Shown here one piece after another: positions 1-11,067 of a DNA stretch of 64,000 nt. Each line of letters begins with the position of its first letter. Within the stretch, counting starts at the first letter, position 1. The stretch comes from Camellia lanceoleosa (lineage: Eukaryota > Streptophyta > Magnoliopsida > Ericales > Theaceae). The DNA lies in assembly GCA_025200525.1 (NCBI GenBank), contig CM045761.1, positions 76,165,551 to 76,229,550 of the forward strand, in the 5' to 3' direction. Under the pieces are notes generated by a model. It worked only from the letters and a program-made list of their open reading frames with translations, ran no database searches and was not told the DNA's origin. A program made the translations under genes and the position numbers.

Positions 1-32
1 GGGGAGGATGTAACGACCCAGAATTTCTCTTT

Positions 33-535
33 CCGCTCGAGCGGAGGAGTTGACGCTCGAGCGGACTTGTGTGGCTCCCAGCATTTTTGCAGGCTGCCAA
101 GATTCTGGGGGTTGTAGATTCCCGCTCGAGCGTAGAAGTGGCCGCTCGAGCGGACATCTTTGTGAGCGGGTCGTCTGGTTAAGTTTGATTCTGAGGCACG
201 TGGGCTCATTTTGATGTTCTTCTTAGTGTATTTGGAATGTTCTTATCTTATTTTGGAGTATTGATTGAGATGATAATATGATGGTAAAATAAAATTGGAC
301 CAAAAACTTTAAATTGAATAAGTCGTCTACGACTAACCGTCACTCATTTGCCCTTTTCTTTTTCCACACTTTGAATATGGATGTAAGGTTAGAACCATTG
401 GAAAGCTTATTTCCGGGGCTTCTATTTGGACACAAGAACGACCTAAAACGAAGTCCGGATGGAAGAGTTATATCTGTCGGTTTAAGTCTGTCTTTGAGAA
501 GCGAGGCTGCGCCGAGAAATAGGGTCGCTCGAGCG
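33..535. repeat. CGCTCGAGCG palindrome cluster, copy A
   Basis: The 10-bp palindrome CGCTCGAGCG occurs at 54-63, 123-132, 143-152 and 526-535, and as the longer palindrome CCGCTCGAGCGG at 33-44. It is embedded in otherwise AT-rich sequence at the 5' end of the LTR, where U3 regulatory sequences normally lie. Each copy contains several CpG sites. Confidence 0.85.
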
Positions 536-2039
536 GAAATAGTAGGTTCAGCAGCGTAAAAAACGGGTTTTTGAGCTCATTCCTTCCATTTTTTTTTCCT
601 CTCTTCTTCCCTCTTGCATAGGTCCGAAACCCTAGCCCAAAACCTTTGATTTCCTCCACTTTTATCAACAATCCACCATGGTTCTTACATCAAGGATGGA
701 GAACAAGAGAAGATTAACATTTTCAACCGATTGGAACTTGGATTTGCGAAGGATTCTTATCAATCTTCATTCTTTGGCTTGATTCTTGAGGTAGGGGTCT
801 TAGTTCTCCTTCAATGCTTCCATTATAAATAGATTTATGATATTTAAGAGTATATAAATGCAAAACCTCCATTTTGAGCATATAGAGTTATTTTGTAGAC
901 ATTTAGGGATTTCGGGTTTGGAGAGTTTAGGGCTTTCTTGTTGGGTTTCGATTATAAATTATGATCCTAGGATGTGTAATCAAAGGGTTAATTAGAAGAG
1001 GAAGTAATGGGTGAAGAAGTTTAACGTTTCTTGAATTTCTCACTTTGTCTAGAAACCCTAGATTGATTTATGACGATAATTAATGATTTTGCCCAAATTG
1101 ATAGTAGAATCATGGAATTGGTGGGTTAAATTAGACATGTACAAGGTTAATTGGATTTTTGAGATGTTTCGAAAAAATGTTAAAAATTCGCAAATGGACC
1201 TTGTTATGAGTATTGTGAATTATGGGAAAATGAGAAAGGAATTAGGGGAAATGATTTAAAGAATTAATGTGTGACTTCATATGTGTGTAGGACACGCTTC
1301 GGGAGGAATAAATGCTCCACCAACGCACTGTGAGTAATAGTACTATAACGTACATCAATTACTGTTAATAGTGATTGTTATTATTACTATTCCGTTTTTA
1401 CATGGCAATTATGTTAATATGTTTGTATTTGAAAATTGGTGTGAATATAGAAGGAATTGGCATCCATTGATATATTTCTGAAACTATTCTGTATTTTGTC
1501 TATGATTAATGGTTTTAGTAATGTGCTATAACCTATTGAGTAGTATGTTTAAAAGACATTATTAATATTCTGTGATCCGTAGATTAGGCTTAATGATTCA
1601 TGGTGAATAAATGGAACAATGATGCTTATGTATTCCGAACTATGCAGCTTTATCAAGGATGGTAAAGACTGGTATGCGATACTTATTTTGTCCCTACAAA
1701 TAGCATTGTGATGGCACCTGTACAATTTGTGAGATACGTTTTATGTATTGCTAATGATTGTCATTAGTATTCATTACGTAAACTAACTACATTAACTCAT
1801 GTAAATGATTGGAATAATCTATGTGCCTCAATAACTATAAGACCCGATGCTACGATGTTATCTGTGGTAATTCCATTATGATATTCGTTTCGTTTATATT
1901 ATGACATGATGAGACTTATTGATTTCTAGTATGGTACAAAGTGCTGTAGGGAATTAAGTGCTACACCTTGGTGGGAGCCACCTCTAGAATCCGTACGAGC
2001 CACCTCTTGAGTCGATACATACAAGAATTGGGCTTAAAG

Positions 2040-2540
2040 CCAATTTGTGAAGTCATGAAAGATACGATTTGTGAAATTATGAAATCTATAAATTGTGAAG
2101 ATATGAAAGGTATGACCTTGTGAATTTGTGAACTATGAAATTATGAGGCCAAGGGCCGACCTTGTGAATTTGTGAACTATGAAATTATGAGGCCAAGGGC
2201 TGAACTTGTGAACTATGAAATTATGCGGCCAAGGGCCGAACTTGTGATTTTGTGAATTATGAAATTATGAGGCCAAGGGCCGAACTTGTGAACTTGTGAA
2301 TTATGAAATTATGAGGCCAAGGGCCGAACATGTGAACTTGTGAAATTATGGAAGGTCTCAAAAGAATTGTGAGCTATGAAGTTATGAAGCCAAGAGTCAA
2401 TATGTGAAATATGAATTTATGAACTTGTGAGCTTGTGAGTCCAAAGGACCGAGGTCTAATATGATAAATTGTGAACCTATGAAACTCAATGACCAATTTG
2501 TAAATGTGTGAACTCCTTAGGCCAAGGGCCAAATTGTGGA
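2040..2540 (+). repeat. Short tandem-repeat block inside LTR copy A
   Basis: Imperfect tandem units of about 45-60 bp built from the phrases 'gaggccaagggccgaa', 'cttgtgaa' and 'tatgaaattatga'. The units at about 2150-2340 are the most regular. There is no coding potential. The same motif recurs in copy B. Confidence 0.8.
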
Positions 2541-2974
2541 ATTGTGAATTGACAAAGTTGTCCTACAAAGTTACAGAAACAGACTAATCACATGGTTACG
2601 GCATTATTTATATACTATTATTCACTGAGTTCGCTCATTTTGTATTTTGTCTGTCTATTCTGTAGGTAATCAACCGGGAGTTCAGGCCTCACCTTTAAGG
2701 CTCGTCTTTCTCTGTCAGCTTTGATGCGTCCAGGCACCACCTGAAGCCGTGCATTTTGTAAAGTAGTGTTAGGTTATTGATTTATGCTTTGGTTGTCCTT
2801 CCTTAATATTTTCGTTATACGCCCAATTGTGGGTCTAAGTATGAGTATATAAGTGTATAACCGAAGTTCGGGTGTATGTTTATATATATATTGTGTACCT
2901 AATGCAATGATGTGTGCGATCCTGGCATGGTAGTAGTAGCTCAATGGATTCGTGTGTGAGATAGCAACTCGTGC

Positions 2975-3095
2975 TCTGATACCACTTGTCATGCCCCAAA
3001 CTCGCCCCTAAAAGTTTGGGCATGACCATTTCAGAAACGGACGCAAAACCTGATGTATATATCTCATGGGGCCTGAACGGAAGCATTATTTTATG
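2975..3095 (-). repeat. Inverted LTR-terminus segment with tRNA-Met-type primer binding site
   Basis: Read on the minus strand, 3095 to 2989 matches the last ~105 bp of LTR copy B (6655-6759) and ends GGGCATGACA. It is followed by AG and then TGGTATCAGAGC (2975-2986), the complement of the plant initiator tRNA-Met 3' end that many plant LTR elements use as PBS. The piece therefore looks like the end of a 5' LTR plus PBS in the orientation opposite to copies A and B. The terminal part is itself a hairpin: gtcatgcccc...gggcatgac. Confidence 0.65.
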
Positions 3096-3237
3096 TCCCC
3101 AAAGTGCGTATAGAAGGTTATCTTGATTTCATTAAGGGTTCATGTGTTTGCTATTGGAATTGAAGAACTAGCCGTCGAATTATGCTTTTGGAGCTGGAAT
3201 TGTTGACCTTTATTAACAATCTGAAAATTTTTCCCTC

Positions 3238-3407
3238 CGCTCGAGCGGAGTAGTTGGCGCTCGAGCGGGCCTTTGGGGGTTCCAGTAATTTTTCAGGCGG
3301 GCTGAAATTCTGGGAGTGGTGATTTTCCGCTCGAGCGTAGAAGTGGTCGCTCGAGCGGACAGCCTTGTTCGTCTTCGCGCTCGAGCACGATGTTGGGCGC
3401 TCGAGCG
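3238..3407. repeat. CGCTCGAGCG palindrome cluster, copy B
   Basis: CGCTCGAGCG occurs at 3238-3247, 3258-3267, 3328-3337, 3348-3357 and 3398-3407, with one degenerate copy at 3378-3387. Two further imperfect copies (cgctcgggcg, tttcgagcgg) lie near 3750-3780. The first four have the same relative spacing as in copy A; 3378-3407 looks like an additional pair. Confidence 0.85.
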
Positions 3408-5869
3408 GGTCTCTAGGATGAGTTGTACTTCTGAGGCATGTGGGCTCATTTTTGACATCTTATTAGTGCATTTGGAATGCCTTTATTTTATTTTGGGACT
3501 TTGGTTGAGGTGGTAATATGATGGTGAAGTAAGATTGGACCAAAGAATTTAATTCGGATAGTTATTTTACGAACAGCCGCCACTCTTTTGCCTTTTTCTT
3601 TTTCCACACTTGGAATTTGGATATGAGGTTAGAACCATTGGAAAGCTTATTTCCGAGGCTTTAATTTGGACACAAGAACGACCTAAAACGGAGTCCGGAT
3701 GGGAGAGTTATACCTGTTCAAAGTTTCGACATCTGTCTTTGAGGCGAGTCCGCTCGGGCGGAAATCGATCCTTTCGAGCGGGAATTACGACAGCGACTTA
3801 AAAACGAGATTTTGGATCATTTCTTACATGTTTCTTCTTCCCTCTTCCTTCCTCTTTGCCTTAGTCCGAAAACCCTAGCTCCAAAACCTTGATTTCCTCT
3901 ACTTTGATCAACAACCCACCATGATTCTTGTATCAAGGATGAAGAACAAGAGGAGATAAACATTTTCAACCGATTGAAATTCGAGATTGCGAAGGATTCT
4001 TCTCAAAGCTTGGTTTTCTTGCTTGGTTCTTGAGGTAGGGGTTCTAATCCTCTTCATTACTTACATGGATGGATAGATTTGTAGTATTTGACTATCTAAA
4101 TACAAGAATTTCCATTTGTGAGCATGTAGTGTATGGTATGAGAATTGGGGTTTTAGGGTATGGGTTGTTGAGAGTTGAATTGATGAGTTAGAATGATGGA
4201 TTATGAATCCTAAGTGTATAATCAATGGGAAAAGTGGAATGATAAGTGATGAATTAATAAGTTTGAATTTTATTGGAATTTATAGATTTCTTAGAAACCC
4301 TAGGTTGCTTCTTGATGTTAAGCGATGATTTGGGCCAAATTGAAAGTAAAATTATGAAATTGAGGTACTGAATTATATCTGTACAAATTTAATTGAATTT
4401 TGGAGATGTTTGAAAATTATGTTTAAAATTTCTGAATGAACCTCGAGTTATGGACAGGGTGAATCATGCTATTATGTGAGATGAAATTGAGAAACAAGAT
4501 TAGTAATGTTATGAATGATAAGAGCATTGGGAAGAAATGATGAAAAGGGATTTAAGACTTCACCTTGAAAGATGTTGAATTATATTTAGAGGTGATAAGG
4601 TGAATTATGCCAAATAGTGTAGCTTATGTTGGATTGTATTGAGATATGTATGGAGAAGTGTGTTGGTTTAATGATGTGAATTGCAAATTGCTGTGTACTT
4701 TGGTATAAAGAGGATAACAAGTTAAGAATGGAATAAATTATATGTAACCCGATTTTTTATGTGTATTCTGAATTGTGTAGGGTCAGCTGCAGGGGCGGAC
4801 CAAGCGTCTAAGCACTGTGAGTAATAGTACTATAAATGTACATCAATTACTGTTAATAATGATTATTATTATTACTATTCCGTTTTTCCATGACAGTTAT
4901 GTTAACATGTTTGTATTTGAGACTTGGTGTGAATATAGAAGGAGTTGGCGTCCATTGATATGACTCTGAAATTATTCTGTATTCCGTCTATGATTAATGG
5001 TTTCAGTAATGTGCTATAATCTATTGAGTAGTGTGTTTAAAAGACATTATTAACATTACATTATCCGTAGATTAAGCTTAATGATTCATGGTGAACAAAT
5101 GGAACAATGATGCTTATGTATCGAACTATTCAATTTTATCAAGAATGGTTAAGACCGGTATGAGGTAATTATTTTGTCCTACAAACAGACATTGTGATAG
5201 CACTGTACAATTTGTGAGATACGTTATACGTATTGCTAATGATTACCATTGGTATTACATCAACGTAAACTAATTACGTTAATTCATGTAAATGATTGAA
5301 AGAATCAGATGCCTTTGTCTAACTTGGGACTAGTCGATTCGATGATATCGATGTTATTACGCTTTGTGGTTTGTCCGAGATCCATTGATTTATGGTATAG
5401 AACTATAGTATCTACATATTTACGAAAGTGTTCAATCGTGAAATGTGTTCACCCTTTGCTAACAAATATCGGCAATGTTACATTAAACTCATAATATATC
5501 TGGTTATTTATGTGATTAATGGGAAGATTATGTTTATCTGTGATAATGCTCGATGTTTACGGTATGGAGCAAAGTCTTTGTCAGAACTAAGTGCTACACC
5601 TTGGTGGGAGCCACCTCTAGAATCCGTCGAGCCACCTCTTGAGTCCATACATATGTGAAGTTAAGAGGCTTAAAGCCGTTCTATGAAAGTTCTGAGGCCT
5701 ATGGCCGATATGTGAAAGATACAATTTGTAAGAAAGATATAATTTGTGAAGTAAAGAACCTATGTGGCCCTTGCCCTGTAATAATACCGTGGTTTGTGGC
5801 CCTTACCCGGGGTAATAATAGTGGTTCAAGAATATGTTTAAAATGTTTTTGTGAAATATTGTGAACTTG

Positions 5870-6240
5870 TGAAACCAAAGGGCCGAGGGCTAATTGTGAA
5901 GTATGAATCTCTCACTTGTGAATTATGAAATTATGAGGCCAAGAGCCAACTTGTGAATTTGTGAAATATGAATCTATGAGGCCGAGGGCCAGCGTGTGAA
6001 ATTTATGGAAGGTATCAAAAGAATTGTGAACTATGAACCAATATAGCCAAGGGTCATTTGTGAGCTATGAAGCTATGAGGCCAAGGGCCAATATGTGAAA
6101 TATGAATTTATGAACTTGTGAACGTGTGAATCCAAAGGACCGAGGTCCAATATGATAAATTGTGAATCTATGAAACTCAATGGCTCTTTTGTGAATGTGT
6201 GAACTCCTCAGGCCAAGGACCCAATTGTGGAATTGTGAAT
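5870..6240 (+). repeat. Short tandem-repeat block inside LTR copy B
   Basis: The same 'gccaagggcc ... tgtgaa ... tatgaaattatgagg' units as at 2040-2540, in fewer and more diverged copies. Unit number and order differ between the two LTRs, suggesting slippage after duplication. Confidence 0.75.
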
Positions 6241-6654
6241 TGACAAAGTTGTCCTACAAAGTTACAGAAACAGACTAATCACGTGGTTCTGACATTAGTT
6301 ATATACTATTATTCACCGAAGTTCGCTCATTTTGTCTTTTTATGCATGCTCGTGAGGTAGTCAGCAGGAGTTCAAGCCTAACCTTTAAGGCTCGTCTTTC
6401 TCTTGTCGCCTTTGATACGTCCGTGCACCACAAGCCGTGCATTTTGTAAAGTATTGTTAGGTTATTGATTTATGCTTGGGTTGTCTTTTCAAGAATGATT
6501 TTGATATACCAATTGTAGGTGGGCACGTATATATATGTATGTATGTAACCGATATTCAGGTGTATGTTTAGATTTTATTTGCATGTTTTGAAGTTGTGAT
6601 CCTGGCATATTAGTAGTAGCTCAATGGAGTTTGTTTCTATTGTCCAATTTTGAT

Positions 6655-6759
6655 ATTTAATGCTTCCGTTTAGGCCCCATATGATATATATAACAGGATT
6701 AGTGTCTATATTCGAATAGGTCATGCCCAAACTTTTAGAGGCGGGTTTGGGGCGTGACA
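6655..6759 (+). repeat. LTR copy B 3' terminus, partner of inverted segment 2989-3095
   Basis: The final ~105 bp of copy B, ending GGGGCGTGACA, match the reverse complement of 2989-3095. The last 40 bp form an imperfect stem (gtcatgcccaaac...gtttggggcgtgac). Confidence 0.7.
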
Positions 6760-8095
6760 ACTTTCTTTGTTTGTTAGGTATAACAAATTCATGATGGTAC
6801 AATTGGAAACCCAGAAAAAATAACAAAAAAAGAAAAAGTTATTAAAGCTTGGACTATTTACATCATCACATGACGACCAACGAGGGACGCAGTGGATACC
6901 CTTTTTGCCTCGCTGACTTCGGTGAGTTGATTATAGTGAGAGTGGCATTTTGGATCAATGCTCATTGGAAGGGGTGTTCTTATTCAGTCCAGGATCTGCA
7001 ACTTGCAGCAAATCATGTCAAATAATGCTTAAAGTATAGGTGGTGTTGCTAATGCTGCTTCAAGTTGTTGTGGGTAGATGCTGCTGTTGTTCTTCTCTGT
7101 TTTGGGCCATTTTGCTGCTGCTCATTGATACCAAATATATGTAGCTTAGGGGATTGTTGTGGGTAGCTTAGGGGACTGCTGCGGCTGAGTTGTTTTAAGT
7201 CTCGGATGGGTATATGTAGCTTATTGAGGTCCTCTGTTGCTCTCACTTTTTAACTCCAAATCATTCTCTTCCAATTCAAGGATTGTACAAATTCATGACT
7301 AAAATAAAATTTTACAAATAACTACTCCAGCGACAATGAGGTCTCAATTTCTGGTTTTGTTGCGCTATAAACTAGTCTCTCCCTTCGTATCTTTTTAAAA
7401 ATTTTTATGGTTTCACTATTTCTTGAGTTGAGAGTTTGTAGTTATACTGTGTTAGATTTGACAATATGGGGTAAGACTATAATCAATGACTATCCTAGCA
7501 GAAATTAAGCTTACTTTGTTTCCTCTGTTTTTCCCTGGTTTTTGTGTTGAGTTTTTTTTTTTTTCATTTATCTCTGTTTTACCCTATTTTTTTACTGCAC
7601 AATCTGAAATTCTTTTCACTTATCAATGACATAGAAATTTAAAACTCTAACCTACCTATTATTGAGAAAAGTAAGAAAGGGATAGTAGAAGATTTTGAAG
7701 TTCAAAATTTTCTTATTCGAATGGGTATTGTATATGCAATATGAACAAAAACATGAGTATTTCATCATATTTAACTCTTCAAAGACAACTAAGTCTCCAA
7801 AAAAAACATCAAACCCTATACTCAAACAATATCAACAAAAACATACCATACGTCTCAACAAAAACATGAAGGTGTTGGCTAGTAATGGTGGTGGCAGCAG
7901 CAACTGTGTGGTTTCCAGCAAAAGGAGTACACGGCTGTAAGAGAATAGGAGGCTGAGAAAGAGAGAATGGGAGAAAAGAAACGTGAGGGACAAAGGTTAT
8001 AGCAATTGATCTAAAGGGTTCCATTTGGGTGGGAGCTTTTGGGTTCCCAACTAGGCATTGGTTGAGTTTTTAGGAAGTTTTAAATTATTATTTTT
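6760..8095. other. Region with no recognised gene
   Basis: AT-rich DNA after the LTR end. Short open frames exist on both strands, for example a Gln/Ser-rich one at 7049-7246 (-), but none shows a domain, splice structure or similarity I recognise. The 7030-7200 stretch contains repeated 'gctgctg' and 'gtagcttaggggactg' phrases. Confidence 0.5.
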
Positions 8096-8660
8096 TTGGA
8101 AAAAACATATATGATGATTGTAATGGAGGTTGATTGACTTCAGCCCACAATATGGACCGGACCGTGTTGTTTGGGCCTTCTTTCAATACAAAACCCTTTA
8201 TTTTGTCATGCGGTTTGTGTATTTTATTCAGAAAAAAAATTAGATTGATCAAAAAATTAATCCAAAATCAAATAATATATGTGTAAAAATTAATATTATT
8301 AAAATTAATATTGTTTAACGAAAAACTAGTTTTCACAACCAATTGAATAATAGTTTTCTATTAAAAACATTAACAGTGTTATCAATTGGACTAAACTGAT
8401 ACAAAATCTGTAGTTAAGGGACAAAATATATGACTATTATAGTGGAGGTGGATTGCCTCCAGCCCTCAATATGGATCGGACCGTGTTGTTTGGGCTTTCT
8501 GGGGGCCATCATGGATCCAATTTCAATACAAAATCCTTTATTTTGTCATGCGCTTTTTGTATTTTATTCAAAAAAAAAAAAAATAGATCGATCCGATAAT
8601 GAATCCATAATTAATCCAAAATCAAATAATTTATGTGTAAAAATTAATATTATTAAAATA
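8096..8660 (+). repeat. Tandem direct duplication of about 310 bp
   Basis: The block at about 8110-8300 (tatgatgattgtaatggagg ... ggaccgtgttgtttgggc ... ttattttgtcatgcg) is repeated at about 8430-8655 with the same order of motifs. The second copy carries an extra 'tttctgggggccatcatgg'. Both are followed by A-rich runs and 'tgtgtaaaaattaatattatt'. No coding content is recognised. Confidence 0.75.
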
Positions 8661-9937
8661 ACATAGGTTAAGTTAATTTTTGAGTGATACTTTGATGGGA
8701 AAAATGATATTCCTCTTTTACCTGTTATGAAATAATTAAATCTTCATATTAAATTATGTTAGTCTATTTTCAAATAATAATTTTAATTTATTATGACATT
8801 ACTTACATAAATAATTTCTTCACAAATTAGGGCATGATTTTTATTTTTTGAAATGCTTAATTACACATACACAATTTCTCACTTTGTTATCCATGCTATT
8901 CACCTTGTTTGGTTCTGGTTTTCGGAAAACATTTTTCATAAAAATCTACTTTTTAATTTTTCGTATTTTAATGTTTGCAATGACATTTTTTAATATTTTA
9001 AGAATTTTTTTTAAGAAAATTCCAGACACACCTAACATAAATACACTTAAAAAATATAATATTTGTGAAAAAAAATCTTTACAAAATACACTAGATACCA
9101 AAAAAAAAATAAAAATGAAAAGTCAATACATTTCTCGTATTTTTGCATATTTATTAATTTTTAAAATATTTTTTCACAAATGTTTTACTATTTAGATACA
9201 TCTAAGTAAGGTGCATCTAAAAAAGTAAAAAAAAATTACTTAAAATTTCAAAAATATTCACTAAAAACAAAAAAACACAAAAAGCAAAGAACTCAATTTT
9301 CAAAAAGGTGAATTCAAAAAACTGAAACCGAACACACTGATTAGATTCTTTTCACTTTAGTCCAAATTGTAACAAATGTTATAGTTCTGTGACAGAAAAT
9401 GCCCAATGGGTCAAGTTCACCTAAATTTGTACCAAATCCTCTGCTGTAGACCACCTCAACATGCAACCCTCCATTATAGAACCTTTCCATTTACTGCCTA
9501 CCATGAACCATCTATTTTGAAGTGTGAAAACAAAGGTCTCCAAGTGATCAAGGTAGGAAAGTCAATTTTAAAAATTAAAAAGTTTCCCTCAGAAGTTAGC
9601 AATTGGACCAAAGTAAGAAAAGACAAATAATGTAGTCATTAGGGTGGGTACAGTGAGAAACAACATATATCTACGAATGAAAATACAATTTATTATTTTT
9701 AAAACGGAGTACCGGTAAAAAGGTTGTGACCGTCTATGAGATAATAGGCAAGGGCTAATACCAGTACGTGCTAGAGTCATAAATTTGTCAAACTGATTCA
9801 TAGGTGACGTCATCATTTCGACATGAAGATAACATGACACTAGTAGCGGTAACAATGCTATTATAGTGGTCTAAGTCAATGATGAAAGTTGTGTTTCAGT
9901 GGACCAAAGGACGTCATTAATCAAAGTTTTATGATTT
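8661..9937. other. AT-rich region; MITE-like stretch near 9345-9640
   Basis: Mostly A/T homopolymer-rich DNA. At about 9360-9420 the phrases 'gtccaaattgtaacaaatgttat' and 'gaaaatgcccaatgggtca' resemble a similar stretch at about 29350-29420, so a dispersed non-coding repeat is likely. No gene is recognised. Confidence 0.4.
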
Positions 9938-10980
9938 TTGGGTGGGAAGTGTAAATTCTCCATAATTTGGCTAAATGTTGTGCCAATTACTGAGATCAAC
10001 CCAAATCTTCATAATTTTTTTGTGACAAATACAGAAATAGTACCTGGAAATGACAGGAGATGCCTCTTTTGGTTGGATATTTGGATTGGAAATCAAAGGC
10101 TTACAGATGTGTTCCCTAGATTGTTCTTCGTGTCTTAAGATAAAATGGAGTCTCTTACAAGTTTACTAGCCTGAACCCAAAACAATAGGAATTAACAAGG
10201 CTTATTACTATTTTGAATGATGCAAAACATCTTAGAGAAGGTGTTGAAGATAAATTAAGATGGAGAGCAGAACCCTTAGGGGAATTCAGTGTTGACTCAA
10301 TTTGTAAATGGTGTGAATATTCTCAACGCCCAATCATGCTACCTCCTAAGCTGCTTTGGAACAACATTAGTCATCCAGAAGTTCAATTTCTAAGCTGGTT
10401 TGATTGGAAATGGAGAGTAAAAACTAAGGTATTACTTCAAAAAATTGGGGTTGTAAATATTAATGCTAATACTACTTGTGTCTTATGTAATGGTTAGGCT
10501 GATGATGTGAATCACTTATTCTTGAGTTGTAAACCTATACAATGTTTTATGGTCTGCAATGTTAAAGTGGTGGTGAGTTCAATGGTCAATGCCAAACTTA
10601 GTGGAGGGAGTTCTACAATGGCAGGCAGGGTATAGATGGAAGAAATTTAATAAGAAAATTTAGAGAGCCATTGTACTCACAGTACTTTGGTCCATATGGA
10701 AGCAAAGGAATGACTATATGTGTAATACATCTCATTTTGATATGGAGGAGTTATGTCAACTTGTCAAAACAAGGATTGTTTTTTGGGGTAAAAAGCAACT
10801 CACAAGAGATGTACTGTTCCATAATCGACTTCATTTCAAATTTAAATCAGGTAAGATTGTGTTTAGGAGGAAGGGGTGCTGTCTAATTTTCTGCTTGATG
10901 CTACTGCTGTTCAAGCTTTTATGCGGGGTCATTTTGGATACAATGATATCATTTGCAAATGGCGTGTAGATTTAGTTATT
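9938..10980 (+). pseudogene. LINE (L1-like non-LTR retrotransposon) ORF2 C-terminal remnant
   Basis: Fragments in shifting frames match the C-terminal, post-reverse-transcriptase part of plant LINE ORF2 (zf-RVT region). 9938-10138 gives RCLFWLDIWIG...FPRLF, the conserved 'W-D-W-G ... FPRL' block. 10213-10497 gives a W(R)..GEFSVDSI...LW...SHPEVQFLSWF...C-VLCNG block. After a stop at 10496-10498 the frame continues with HLFLSC. At about 10680-10960 LWSIWKQRND corresponds to the usual 'W-IWKERN' tail. Multiple stops and frameshifts show it is dead. The RT catalytic core (YADD) is not present, so the copy is 5' truncated, as is usual for LINEs. Confidence 0.8.
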
Positions 10981-11067
10981 GTTTGATGTCAGTCCATTGT
11001 ATTGAATGTTGTTTGATGTCAACCTAGACCACACCAATTGCAAATGGCCAACCAATTGAGAATGGCA

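Larger units (their letters stand above)
9..2960 (+). mobile_element. Long LTR (copy A) of an LTR retrotransposon
   Basis: The window opens with a purine run (ggggagga, 1-8) that looks like a polypurine tract, followed at once by TGTAACGACCCAG, a typical plant LTR 5' end. This suggests a 3' LTR whose internal region lies left of the window. The segment is non-coding and collinear with copy B (3211-6759): matching blocks include 360-475 with 3610-3715, 1325-1410 with 4815-4890, and 2745-2800 with 6430-6485. It carries CGCTCGAGCG palindromes near its 5' end and a minisatellite-like block near its 3' end. The 3' boundary is uncertain because the terminal segment is replaced by an inverted copy at 2989-3095. 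The length (about 3 kb) and lack of coding capacity would fit a Ty3/gypsy Tat/Ogre-like element, but this is inference. Confidence 0.7.
3211..6759 (+). mobile_element. Long LTR (copy B), direct repeat of copy A
   Basis: Second copy of the long terminal repeat in the same orientation as copy A. The 5' edge is eroded (roughly 3209-3220, weak match to the TGTAACGACCC start). The 3' end is clean and ends ...GGGGCGTGACA at 6759, the expected CA-3' end of an LTR. No primer binding site follows, so 6760 onward is probably host flank. No protein-coding domain is visible between copies A and B, so this is not an intact element with an internal region. Copy B holds an extra stretch around 4400-4740 that copy A lacks. 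Confidence 0.65.

Noticed and set aside
2040..2540. Possible CRISPR-like array
   Set aside because: Repeats are imperfect and contiguous without unique spacers; this is a plant LTR minisatellite.
8848..9195. 115-aa Phe/Ile/Lys frame (+)
   Set aside because: Composition is that of AT-rich DNA; no conserved motif or start context.
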